The translations under genes and the position numbers were made by a program. 64,000 bases of DNA from OLB7 sp966250335 (GTDB lineage: Bacteria > Bacteroidota > Ignavibacteria > OLB7), in contig CBINGZ010000002.1 in assembly GCA_966250335.1 (NCBI GenBank), positions 62,001-126,000 on the forward strand, written 5' to 3'. This document shows, one piece after another, positions 8,824-16,572 of this stretch. The stretch's first letter is position 1; every line of letters starts with the position of its first letter. The notes beneath the pieces are model-generated. The model was given only the letters and a program-made list of their open reading frames with translations. It had not been told where the DNA came from and did not search any database.

Positions 8824-9660
8824 CTACGGCAGCCGGAATTCGATCGGGAGCTGGACCCATACCCCCACCGGCTCCCCGTTCTGCTCGGCCGGCGTGAAGA
8901 GGGTCGACATGACGGCGTTCACCGCCGCCTCCACGAAGATCCGGTTGTCGCTCTGTTCCACAATCGTCTTCAGAGGGGTTCCGTCCCGATCGACGAACAC
9001 ACTGAGAACCACCCTCCCTTCAAGCCGGTTCCGACTCGCCATCTCGGGGTACCTGAGCCGGCTCCGGAGCCCGTCGACGTCGTACTGCGGCTCGACCTCA
9101 TGGGGGATGAAGACGACCTCCTTCAAAACATCATCATCCGAGGCGGAACGAGCGGTGTTCGATTCGCCGCCACCGTTTCCTTCCTTCCCCTTCTCTCCCC
9201 CACCTCCATCGTCCTTCGATCCATCTCCGTCTAACCCGTTCCCCCCTTCGTCGAGCACTTCCTTTCCGTCCCGGGATGAGGGGAGATCATTCTTCACGTC
9301 GACGGTGTCATCAAGCACGGTCTCATCCGTGACGAGTCGAATTTTCTGCTCCCACGGTTTGAGGACTCGACCATCCTTATTCCCGGAGCCCGTCGCCGCC
9401 TGTTCACCCTTTCCGTTTCCCTCCGACGTCGCCCCTTTCGGTTCCTCTTTGATGATCTTCACATCGTCCCAGATCTCAATGGGAGGAGGAATATGAAGGC
9501 GACGTATCAGAGATTCCGTAGTTCCGTTGTTCGACAACATCCGATATGCGGCAAAGCATCCGCCGAGCGTCAGCGTCGCAAGAGCGAACGCCTTCAAGAG
9601 ATTGCGATTGTACGCCAGCTTCAGTTCAGCGGCGCCGTACGCGATCATCTGGTTGTTCAT
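8824..9660 (-). CDS. Divergent TonB-family protein with acidic, Gly-rich linker
   Basis: The protein has 278 residues. The N-terminus (MNNQMIAYGAAELKLAYNRN) mirrors the neighbouring TonB (MSIQETVKYGASELKRIYNRN) and precedes one membrane segment (AFALATLTLGGCFAAYRM). The usual Pro-rich periplasmic spacer is replaced by a Gly/Asp/Lys/Ser-rich stretch (about residues 75-175). The C-terminal TonB fold is intact: 'LRYPEMASRNRLEGRVVLSV', 'DNRIFVEAAVNAVMSTLFTP' and 'PVGVWVQLPIEFRLP'. It should carry proton-motive energy from ExbB/ExbD to an outer-membrane receptor. It is probably a duplicate of the next gene, with a remodelled linker and a separate upstream region. Confidence 0.82.
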   Translation of the reverse strand: MNNQMIAYGAAELKLAYNRNLLKAFALATLTLGGCFAAYRMLSNNGTTESLIRRLHIPPPIEIWDDVKIIKEEPKGATSEGNGKGEQAATGSGNKDGRVLKPWEQKIRLVTDETVLDDTVDVKNDLPSSRDGKEVLDEGGNGLDGDGSKDDGGGGEKGKEGNGGGESNTARSASDDDVLKEVVFIPHEVEPQYDVDGLRSRLRYPEMASRNRLEGRVVLSVFVDRDGTPLKTIVEQSDNRIFVEAAVNAVMSTLFTPAEQNGEPVGVWVQLPIEFRLP

Positions 9661-9899
9661 GGCCGTCTCCCGAAATAATTATTAATGGCATCGCCGAGAA
9701 ATATTCTCGAAAAACATAACCGCCATCAGGAGTTCGGTTACACGGATCAATCATTTTTCAAAGAATATTTTCAGATGAATTAACGACGGAATATTTCTTC
9801 AAAAACCACTCCATACATACGACTACAGCGCGCATTATTCCGCCATAATTATCGCAACTGCAACATCATGAATGCAGGCACCCCGACATTTTTTTCCTG

Positions 9900-9924
9900 A
9901 GCGCCGCAGGTGCGTACCGTTCTT
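9900..9924. repeat. Dispersed repeat module (AGCGCCG-AGGTGCG type)
   Basis: This 25-base stretch begins AGCGCCGCAGGTGCG and ends ACCGTTCTT. It matches 48564-48588 and 49034-49058 with two or three differences each. It lies in non-coding DNA. See the repeat cluster at 48.4-49.1 kb. Confidence 0.75.
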
Positions 9925-10088
9925 CCCAGCATCAACGTGGAAGGACGATACGGACCTTCGAAGCCTGAAGAAATATCACATCGTTCCACATCCGACACAA
10001 CACAACGACACGGCAGAACCCGACTCACAATATATTCCCGCGCCTCTGCCGGCCGATATTCCACCGGACACCCATCCCCATTTACAGA

Positions 10089-10113
10089 GGTGCCCTCCGA
10101 CGTGGAGGGCACC
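10089..10113 (-). terminator. Stem-loop downstream of tonB
   Basis: Arms 10089-10098 and 10104-10113 form a perfect 10-bp stem with a 5-base loop, 26 bases past the tonB stop. The T-run (10117-10121) lies on the plus-strand side, so as a minus-strand terminator it lacks a U-tract. Orientation is therefore uncertain. Confidence 0.45.
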
Positions 10114-10138
10114 CTGTTTTTCCATGTCGATCCGGCGA

Positions 10139-10933
10139 CTATCTCAGCTTGAAGGTGACCGGAATGGACATCCAGACACCGACCGGATTTCCGTTCATGA
10201 TCGCCGGCCTGAACGTCGTGTTCATGATCGCCCTGCGAGCTTCCTCCTCGAAGATCTTGTTATCGCTCAGCTCGACGATCGACTTCTGCGGCTTGCCGAA
10301 CTTGTCGACGAAGACGCGGATCTGCACCTTCCCCTCGATGTTGTTGCGGCTTGCCATCGCAGGATATTTCAGCCTGCTGTAGAGCTCGCCCTCATCGAAG
10401 GTGGGCTCGACCTCGACCGGGATGAACTCGTCGGGCTCCGGGATTTCCTCCTTCGTAGCGATCTTCACCGGCTCCTTGATCTCGACGTTGCCGAGGCCGC
10501 CGTCACCGTCGCCGAGACCGAATCCGCCCCCCGTTCCCCCTTCAGGTTGCGCGACGGCAACCTCGGCGGTCGTCGCGAAATCCTGGATATCGGGGGTGAT
10601 GAGCGCGTCCGGCACCGGCACCGGCGTTCCCGCGCGCGCGGCCACACCGCCACCGGTTCCCGACGCGCTCTGCAGCGACGGCGGGATCATCGGCGGGGGA
10701 GGCGGCGGCGGAACGTTGTCCGCGACCGGGGGAGGAGGAAGATTCATCAGCTTCATCTTTACCGGCGGCGCCGCCTTCTTGGTATCGGCCTTGCTGATCC
10801 GTTCACCGAACATGAAGGCCAGAACCAGCGCCACGTGCACGGCAACCGAGATGCTCAGGGCTACACCGAGGTTACGGTTGTAGATCCTCTTGAGCTCCGA
10901 GGCTCCGTATTTCACAGTCTCCTGTATGCTCAT
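10139..10933 (-). CDS. tonB: Energy transducer TonB
   Basis: The protein has 264 residues. There is one N-terminal membrane helix (VALSISVAVHVALVLAFMFG, about 24-43) including the SxxxH-like pattern (S...H) that TonB uses to contact ExbB/ExbD. A Pro-rich spacer follows (NLPPPPVADNVPPPPPPP), then a Gly-rich stretch. The C-terminal TonB domain includes 'SRLKYPAMASRNNIEGKVQI', 'EEARRAIMNTTFRP' and 'PVGVWMSIPVTFKLR'. The start overlaps the stop of the upstream exbD (ATGA), so the two are translationally coupled. It energises TonB-dependent outer-membrane transport. None of its receptor genes is in the window. Confidence 0.93.
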   Translation of the reverse strand: MSIQETVKYGASELKRIYNRNLGVALSISVAVHVALVLAFMFGERISKADTKKAAPPVKMKLMNLPPPPVADNVPPPPPPPMIPPSLQSASGTGGGVAARAGTPVPVPDALITPDIQDFATTAEVAVAQPEGGTGGGFGLGDGDGGLGNVEIKEPVKIATKEEIPEPDEFIPVEVEPTFDEGELYSRLKYPAMASRNNIEGKVQIRVFVDKFGKPQKSIVELSDNKIFEEEARRAIMNTTFRPAIMNGNPVGVWMSIPVTFKLR

Positions 10934-11475
10934 AGCTTTGCCAGCTCCTGTTTATCGGGTTCCTCCATCGGAACGATGGAAAATCTGCGCTCGCGCTTGC
11001 CAACGTTGGTCTGCGCGTATTTCTCCACCAGATCACCCTCGGCCAGGTTCAGCTCGTCCAGCACATCGACCAGCCGCGAATAGGGGGCGGCCTGATCGAT
11101 CTTGAGGATCGTGATGAGTCTGTTCCCCAGCTCCGTGTTCTTCTGGACCGAAAAATCGCGGATCTGCTTCATTTCCAGCGGACGCATGACGGGATCGATT
11201 CCCGTGTTATAATAAACCTTGCCGTCCCCGCGTACGTAGAGGGTCATCAGTTCCGACTGCTTGACCTCCACCGGCACGGAAATATCGGGCGGTATCTGCA
11301 TCTCCATCATCTGCGGCTGCGCCATCGTCGTCGCGAACATGAAGAATGTCAGAAGAAGGAACGCAACATCGACAAGCGGCGTCATATCGAGGTTGAACCC
11401 GACGCGTTTCTTCTTTTTGGCGCCCCCTTTCTTTTTTCCTCTGGGACTAGCAGCTAAATCACCACCACCAGCCAT
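10930..11475 (-). CDS. exbD: ExbD/TolR biopolymer transport protein 1
   Basis: The protein has 181 residues. A Lys/Gly-rich cytoplasmic start (PRGKKKGGAKKKKR) precedes the ExbD signature 'NLDMTPLVDVAFLLLTFFMF', whose membrane Asp (about residue 36) is the proton-path residue. A periplasmic domain follows. It overlaps tonB by four bases and sits 78 bases downstream of the second exbD. It is a subunit of the ExbB-ExbD proton motor. The long basic N-terminal extension differs from the second copy. Confidence 0.93.
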   Translation of the reverse strand: MAGGGDLAASPRGKKKGGAKKKKRVGFNLDMTPLVDVAFLLLTFFMFATTMAQPQMMEMQIPPDISVPVEVKQSELMTLYVRGDGKVYYNTGIDPVMRPLEMKQIRDFSVQKNTELGNRLITILKIDQAAPYSRLVDVLDELNLAEGDLVEKYAQTNVGKRERRFSIVPMEEPDKQELAKL

Positions 11476-11553
11476 GGTATATCCTCCGTGGGATTATCTC
11501 GCAATATGTTTTCGTCGTACTCAGAGATCCGGTCATCCATCGGGGCGACGGAG

Positions 11554-12084
11554 TTACCCTCCGGCCGGGGCCCCTTCATCGGTGCTGACCGTGACGAAGT
11601 TGAAGATCGTGGCCCCCTGCGAGCGGAAGGTGTTCATCACCCGCTCGATGTTGCCGTACTTGATCCTCCGGTCGGCGTCCACAACGAACTTGATCTTGCC
11701 GTTCGTGCGACGCGTCTGAAGAACCAGCATGCCGAGCGACGTGGTGTCGGGGACCTGGATCTGCGCCTTGCCGGCATCCTCGGCCGAGACGGTGGGAAGG
11801 ATGCTGTAGATCTCCTTCCGCTCCTTCTCGTTGGTCACCGTGAACCACATCGTCGTATCCCCGGTCTTCTCCTCGATCGCGATCTTCACGATCGCCGTGC
11901 CGATCTCCGGCAGCTTCGTCGTGTCGGCGGAGGCAACAGGGCGCTTGATCTCGAACTTCTGTTCGCTCTCGGCCTCCGATTTGAACTTCGCCGTGAACAT
12001 GAAGAAGGTCAGCAGAAGGAAGGCCACGTCGACAAGCGGCGTCATATCCAGCTTCAGACCGAGTCGTTTCGGTTTATGTGCCAT
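11554..12084 (-). CDS. exbD: ExbD/TolR biopolymer transport protein 2
   Basis: The protein has 176 residues. 'GLKLDMTPLVDVAFLLLTFF' at residues 9-28 contains the conserved membrane Asp19. The periplasmic domain includes 'VVDADRRIKYGNIERVMNTF', the standard ExbD C-terminal pattern. It lies 26 bases downstream of exbB and upstream of exbD copy 1. Paired exbD genes between exbB and tonB are characteristic of Bacteroidetes-type clusters, where the motor may contain an ExbD heterodimer. Confidence 0.93.
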   Translation of the reverse strand: MAHKPKRLGLKLDMTPLVDVAFLLLTFFMFTAKFKSEAESEQKFEIKRPVASADTTKLPEIGTAIVKIAIEEKTGDTTMWFTVTNEKERKEIYSILPTVSAEDAGKAQIQVPDTTSLGMLVLQTRRTNGKIKFVVDADRRIKYGNIERVMNTFRSQGATIFNFVTVSTDEGAPAGG

Positions 12085-12110
12085 GAACGTCTCCCTTGCT
12101 TACGTTGGAA

Positions 12111-12887
12111 TTACTTCGACTTGACGGTCAGGATCTCCATCATCGAGATCGTTGCTTCCTCGATCATGTAGACGAAGCTGTCGACCTTGGTCGTGAAGAA
12201 GTTGTAGGCCACGATAGCCATGATCGCCGCGATAAGACCGAAGGCCGTGTTGATAAGAGCCTCGGAGATACCGATCGAAAGCTGCACTGCGGAGGCCGCC
12301 TGTCCCGACGTCGCGAGAGCCGAGAAGGCGCGGATCATACCGATCGTCGTGCCGAGCAGACCGAACATGGTGGAGATGGAGGCGACGGTCGACAGGGCGA
12401 CCAGGTTCTTCTCCAGCAGCGGCGTCTCCAGACCGGTGGCCTCGTCGACGACGCGCTTGACCTCGGCGAGCTTCTTCTCGGGATCATAGGCGGGATCGTT
12501 GCGGACCTGGAGGTAACGCTCCAGTCCGGCGCGCAGGATGTTCGCCGCCGAGCCGCGCTGCTTGTTGCATTCGTCGATCGCCGCGTTGATGTTGTCGGAG
12601 AGCAGGTGATCGTGAACCCTCTTCAGGAACTGGGGGAGGCTGCCGCGGCCCTGAGCCTTGGAGAGGGAGAAAAGACGCTCGATGATGAAGGTGACGACCA
12701 TGAGGGTCAGGCCGACCAGCACCGGAACGACCCAGCCGCCGGTGTAGATGGTCCCCAGAAGGTTGATCGGCTCGTGCTTGGCGGCATCCTTGAAGTTGCC
12801 CGGCGCGCCGAAGAGGACCAGCCAGATGAGCGTACCCACCGCAAGGCAGGCGATAACGACTCCGATGACGAAATACTTGCTTTTCAT
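12111..12887 (-). CDS. exbB: ExbB/TolQ/MotA-type proton channel protein
   Basis: The protein has 258 residues with three membrane segments: 'YFVIGVVIACLAVGTLIWLV' (about 5-24), 'GGWVVPVLVGLTLMVVTFII' (about 50-69), and a pair of helices around 'GLLGTTIGMIRAFSALA' and 'INTAFGLIAAIMAIVAYNFF'. The last two carry the MotA/TolQ/ExbB signature. It is the first gene of the ExbB-ExbD-ExbD-TonB-TonB run. It forms the pentameric channel around ExbD that powers TonB. Confidence 0.93.
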   Translation of the reverse strand: MKSKYFVIGVVIACLAVGTLIWLVLFGAPGNFKDAAKHEPINLLGTIYTGGWVVPVLVGLTLMVVTFIIERLFSLSKAQGRGSLPQFLKRVHDHLLSDNINAAIDECNKQRGSAANILRAGLERYLQVRNDPAYDPEKKLAEVKRVVDEATGLETPLLEKNLVALSTVASISTMFGLLGTTIGMIRAFSALATSGQAASAVQLSIGISEALINTAFGLIAAIMAIVAYNFFTTKVDSFVYMIEEATISMMEILTVKSK

Positions 12888-12950
12888 GGGATTGATTGAT
12901 TGAGAGGATTGGACTGTGTGCGAAGTTCGAGTTGCCGGCGATCGACGGCC

Positions 12951-13307
12951 CTACCTGCCGTTCCGCATCTGCTCCAGAGCTTCCTGGCGCGTGCTGTAGA
13001 TGCTGAAGACAAGGGCGAGCTTTGTGATGACGAAGATGTTCTCGATGTTCTTCGACACGTTGCAGAGCGCAATCTTTGCGTTCCGCTTGGAAAAGCTCGT
13101 GTGCGCGGAGATAAGGACTCCCAGCGCCGTCGAGTTCAGGTAGGTGGCGCCCGAAAGGTCGACAAGCAGACGGTCGGCGCCGTCCTGCGACTCTTTCTGG
13201 AGAACGTCACGAAGATCGTCGGTTTCGTCGCCACCGATGAATTCGCCGCGCATCTCCACGATGCGGATATCCTCGTTCGAAGTAACCTTCACTTTCGGTG
13301 ACAGCAT
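12951..13307 (-). CDS. STAS-domain anti-anti-sigma factor-like protein
   Basis: The protein has 118 residues and is almost entirely a STAS domain: 'IRIVEMRGEFIGGDETDDLR', 'LLVDLSGATYLNSTALGVLI' and 'ALVFSIYSTRQEALEQM'. The Ser in 'NSTALG' (about residue 59) sits where SpoIIAA/RsbV proteins are phosphorylated. The expected partners, an anti-sigma kinase and a PP2C phosphatase, are not in this window. It lies 63 bases upstream of exbB on the same strand and may share its transcript. A role in a partner-switching signalling pathway is inferred from the family. Confidence 0.87.
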   Translation of the reverse strand: MLSPKVKVTSNEDIRIVEMRGEFIGGDETDDLRDVLQKESQDGADRLLVDLSGATYLNSTALGVLISAHTSFSKRNAKIALCNVSKNIENIFVITKLALVFSIYSTRQEALEQMRNGR

Positions 13308-13462
13308 GTCGGCCTAGCCTCCTGGTTGTGTTGTAATAGGTCAGGATATAAATTCCGTGCCACAATCGAAAACCGCGTTTTTTCGGCGCCGGCGGCTTGT
13401 TTGTGCTTCGGAGGTATTGCAAGAAGCCGAACCGGAAAGGGGCGTCCTTGCATTTTGCAAGG

Positions 13463-14215
13463 TCAGCGCCGCCGCGCTTCCTTCCCCCGCGCCAGCTCCC
13501 GACGCCCCCACTCCCGAAGCTCGCTCCCGGTCAGCCGACGGAACGTTTCGGGGAACCGGCTCCCCCCCGCCACCGATCTGGTCAGCGCCAGAACCCCGGA
13601 GAGACCATGAACGGCGATCAGTCCTGACACGAGCCGTTCGGAGACCGCGTATGCGGATCGGAGCGTGATGTAGTTCCGGGAACGGGCCAGAGTGTCGTTC
13701 AGCCGGTCGAGATCGGCAAAACCGGCCTGCTCCGGATGCTTCTCCCCCGCCACCGTCATGGCGAGCCCCTCGTTCAGCCAGCGGGGCAGCCCCCGCCGCG
13801 CCGACTTCTCCAGCGCCACATGGACCAGCTCGTGACGGTACGCCGACCGGGCGTCGGGACGGCGGAGGAGAAGAGCGACAGGTTGAAGATGGATCCCCTC
13901 GCCTCGGGCGGCGGCCAGCATGGAGCCGAGGCCGACCCGCGATCCCCGCACGAACTCGTCGGTCGTCGCGTAGGTCCGGGCGTGGACCGTCGACGGGAGC
14001 TTCAGACCTCTGCTTCGGACAGCCTCGTACGCCTCCTCCAGCGCATCGAGAAGCGCTCCCGGCTCCACCCCACGAGGGACGACCAGCGAGAAGTGCGCCG
14101 ATCTCACCCGTATCTCCCCTCCCGCCCGGGCGCTCCCGGCGCCCCACGCGACGGCGGAAGCGACGAGCGCCGCGACGATCATCGAGCGACGGAGAGGGGG
14201 AAGGGAAGGGATCAT
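13463..14215 (-). CDS. Secreted peptidase-MA-like zinc metallopeptidase
   Basis: The protein has 250 residues with an N-terminal signal segment (MIVAALVASAVAWGAGSARA). The zinc motif HELVH is at residues 128-132, and a downstream Glu in 'LPRWLNEGLAM' (about 149) gives the gluzincin-type HExxH...E pattern of the peptidase-MA family. The ATG overlaps the stop of dtd (ATGA), so it is coupled to that gene, although no functional link is obvious. The substrate is unknown. Confidence 0.82.
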   Translation of the reverse strand: MIPSLPPLRRSMIVAALVASAVAWGAGSARAGGEIRVRSAHFSLVVPRGVEPGALLDALEEAYEAVRSRGLKLPSTVHARTYATTDEFVRGSRVGLGSMLAAARGEGIHLQPVALLLRRPDARSAYRHELVHVALEKSARRGLPRWLNEGLAMTVAGEKHPEQAGFADLDRLNDTLARSRNYITLRSAYAVSERLVSGLIAVHGLSGVLALTRSVAGGSRFPETFRRLTGSELREWGRRELARGKEARRR

Positions 14216-14661
14216 ACCCTCGATTCGAGCAGAAGCGTGAACGGACCTTCGTTGACGAACGCGACATCCATCATGGCGCCGAACCGTCCCGTGGCGACCC
14301 GATCGGCGCCGATGAGGGCGCGCAGTTCGGAGACGAAGAACTCGTAGAGCGGGACGGCGAGATCGGGAGCCGCGGCCCCGGTGTAGCTGGGACGGTTCCC
14401 CTTGCGGGTGTCGGCCATCAGCGTGAACTGGCTCACGACCAGGGCGGCATACCCGGTATCGAGGAGCGACAGGTTGGGAACGTCGTTTGCGTCGGGGAAG
14501 AGGCGGAGCGAAGCGATCTTGCGGGCCAGCATGGCTGCATGGGCCCGGTCATCCTCACGCCCGACCCCCAATAGTACAACCATCCCCCTCCCGATGTTAC
14601 CGACGACTTCGCCGTCGATCGTAACGGAGGCGCCCCTGGCGCGCTGAACCACCGCTTTCAT
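14212..14661 (-). CDS. dtd: D-aminoacyl-tRNA deacylase
   Basis: The protein has 149 residues, the usual DTD length. It shows the two diagnostic motifs: 'VVSQFTLMAD' (SQxTL, about residues 76-86) and 'VAFVNEGPFTLLLES' near the C-terminus (the Gly-cisPro loop NxGPxT). The start 'MKAVVQRARGASVTIDGEVV' matches the family closely. The cytosolic enzyme removes D-amino acids mis-charged on tRNA. It is coupled to the downstream peptidase by a 4-base overlap. Confidence 0.95.
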   Translation of the reverse strand: MKAVVQRARGASVTIDGEVVGNIGRGMVVLLGVGREDDRAHAAMLARKIASLRLFPDANDVPNLSLLDTGYAALVVSQFTLMADTRKGNRPSYTGAAAPDLAVPLYEFFVSELRALIGADRVATGRFGAMMDVAFVNEGPFTLLLESRV

Positions 14662-14730
14662 AATGTCGCATGGAGATGTGTGGCCCCCGGCCCGACACGA
14701 TATGGGCGCCGGGGCATACGGACGAACCGG

Positions 14731-15594
14731 TCAGCCCTTTCGTGCCCAGAGGATCCGTTCGACCTTGTCAAGATCGGTAAGAACGTCCACCTCGAAACGG
14801 GCATCGCGGTACATCTCGGCGATCCTGGCGGCCTGTCCGTACCCCATCTCGAGGAAAAGGTTGGAGCCGTCGCGGAGAAGATCGCCCGAGAGATCGATGA
14901 AGTGCGCGTAGAAGGCGTAGCCGTCGCCGTAGTCGGTAAGCGCCAGCTTGGGCTCGTAGTCACGCACCTCCGGCTCAAGGGTGGGGAGCTCGGCCTGCGG
15001 GATATAGGGGGGATTGCTGACGACGAGGTCGAACGAACCGAGCTCCCGCATACCGGGGCCGTCGAAGAAATCGATCTTCCGGAAGGTGATGTTCCGCGCC
15101 CCCAGCCGTTCGGCGTTCCTGCGGGCGATGGCGAGCGCTTCCTCGGAGAGGTCGATCGCCACCACCTCGGTGTCGGGCCGCTCCAGCGCTATCGTGATCC
15201 CGATGCACCCCGATCCGGTTCCGACATCGAGGCAGCGAAGGGCGTGGACCCTTCTGAGCGCCTCCTCCACCAGCAGCTCGGTTTCGGGACGGGGAATCAG
15301 CACCGAGTGATCGACCTCGAAGACCCGCTTGTAGAAATGCGCCTCCCCGAGAATGTACTGGATCGGCTCCCGGTTCCCCCGTCGCTTCACCATCTCGCGC
15401 AGACGCGCCAGCTCGACTTCGGTCAGCGGCCTGTCGAACTGAAGATAGAGTTCGAACCGGGAGAGCTGCAACACATGAGCCAGCAGCAGCTCCATGGTCA
15501 GCCGGGGGGAGGAGATCGAGCGTTTCTTGAAGAAGTCCGCCCCCCAGTTGATCAGGCGCATCACCGTCCATATCTCTGTCTGAATTCCACTCAT
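14731..15594 (-). CDS. prmC: Release factor glutamine methyltransferase PrmC (HemK)
   Basis: The protein has 287 residues from the ATG at 15594; an in-frame TTG nine bases upstream is less likely. The N-terminal helical domain includes 'SPRLTMELLLAHVL'. The SAM-binding motif is 'CLDVGTGSGCIGITIALERP' and the catalytic signature is 'VVSNPPYIPQAEL' (NPPY). The enzyme methylates the Gln of the GGQ motif in RF1/RF2. prfA, its usual neighbour, is not adjacent here. Confidence 0.95.
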   Translation of the reverse strand: MSGIQTEIWTVMRLINWGADFFKKRSISSPRLTMELLLAHVLQLSRFELYLQFDRPLTEVELARLREMVKRRGNREPIQYILGEAHFYKRVFEVDHSVLIPRPETELLVEEALRRVHALRCLDVGTGSGCIGITIALERPDTEVVAIDLSEEALAIARRNAERLGARNITFRKIDFFDGPGMRELGSFDLVVSNPPYIPQAELPTLEPEVRDYEPKLALTDYGDGYAFYAHFIDLSGDLLRDGSNLFLEMGYGQAARIAEMYRDARFEVDVLTDLDKVERILWARKG

Positions 15595-15718
15595 GGGGGA
15601 CAAGTTACGCCCCCAGCATGATATTTCCGGCGGAAAATCGCCGGTACCGGGCCGAAGATATCTTCAGATGAACACCGGACCAGGCCTCCGGAGCATCCTG
15701 CCGATCGGGTCGACGGGA

Positions 15719-16492
15719 TCAGGCGACCTTCTCCTGAAGATCGGTCCATCCCTCCACATGAAATCCGTACCGGGTGAGCTCGTAGATCAGGGCATCGTAG
15801 AGTGTTCCGGTAAAGATATCCCGCGCGCTGAACACCCCGACCGAGGGGAGCCGCCCATAGGCGGCCAGACGGGCGGCGGCGGCGCTCACGCATGCGGTGA
15901 GGTCGTCGGTCGAGAGGGTCGTCCACTCGTCGGCATGGCGGCCGATGGCGACGACGATGCTCTGCCGCTCTCCGTTCCGTTCCCCGTGAACGCGGACGCG
16001 CAGGGGGGCGGTGGGGGATTCCGAGGCGACCTCGACGGAGTCGATCCTGTCGAGTCCCGACTCGATATGACGCGCGATGATTCCGGCGAGCCCCGGATCA
16101 CTGCAGCACCCGACGACGGCAAGGCTCGCCTCCCGTTCCAGGGTCGATCGAAGCTCCTCGATCTCCTCCGGCCCGCCATGGTCGAGGCAGATGATCGGGG
16201 CGCCCGCCTCGGCCGCGGTAACGATCGCCGGCCGGCTCTCCTCCCACGGGAGGGTGGAGACGACGGCGTTCGCCGCGCGCATCAGGATCAGGACGTTGCG
16301 AAGATCTCCCGGATCGAGGATCCAGGGGGTCAGTTTACGGGCGGGGTCGACCGCCGCCAGCGCGGCGGCGGATGCGTCCAGACGGACGCGGTCCGAATCA
16401 GTCAGAATCACCTGGGTAACCTTGGGATCTATCACAAGCGCCTCGGCAATCGCCGATCCCAGAGGCCCGGCGCCGAGAATGAGCATATTCAT
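15719..16492 (-). CDS. Saccharopine-dehydrogenase-like NAD(P)-binding protein
   Basis: The protein has 257 residues. The ATG at 16492 places the Rossmann motif 'MLILGAGPLGSAIAEAL' (GxGxxG) at the very N-terminus; longer forms would add unlikely sequence. 'VVSTLPWEESRPAIVTAAEA' and 'PIICLDHGG' then 'GCCSDPGLAGIIAR' follow the pattern of saccharopine dehydrogenase / carboxynorspermidine synthase NAD(P)-binding domains. The normal substrate domain appears shortened (these enzymes are usually 380-400 residues). The reaction is therefore uncertain; a lysine- or polyamine-related reductase is one option. Confidence 0.75.
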   Translation of the reverse strand: MNMLILGAGPLGSAIAEALVIDPKVTQVILTDSDRVRLDASAAALAAVDPARKLTPWILDPGDLRNVLILMRAANAVVSTLPWEESRPAIVTAAEAGAPIICLDHGGPEEIEELRSTLEREASLAVVGCCSDPGLAGIIARHIESGLDRIDSVEVASESPTAPLRVRVHGERNGERQSIVVAIGRHADEWTTLSTDDLTACVSAAAARLAAYGRLPSVGVFSARDIFTGTLYDALIYELTRYGFHVEGWTDLQEKVA

Positions 16493-16508
16493 GGCACACC
16501 TTCCAAGG

Positions 16509-16540
16509 AAAAGGCCCGACCGTGAGCAGGCGATCGGGCC
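16509..16540 (-). terminator. Terminator of the M1 peptidase gene
   Basis: Arms 16513-16519 and 16534-16540 form a 7-bp GC stem with a 14-base loop. On the minus strand a short U-run (UUUUCCUU) follows. It lies 33 bases after the M1 stop. Confidence 0.6.
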
Positions 16541-16572
16541 GAACATAAGACGGCGGGCGGTCGACACCGCAC

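Larger units (their letters stand above)
9661..10138. other. AT-richer intergenic gap between the two TonB genes, with repeat module
   Basis: This 478-base gap is clearly more AT-rich than its surroundings over about 9665-9860 and likely carries the promoter of the second tonB. Positions 9900-9924 hold one copy of a dispersed 25-base module that also occurs at 48564-48588 and 49034-49058. A hairpin lies at 10089-10113. No credible coding frame was found. Confidence 0.55.
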
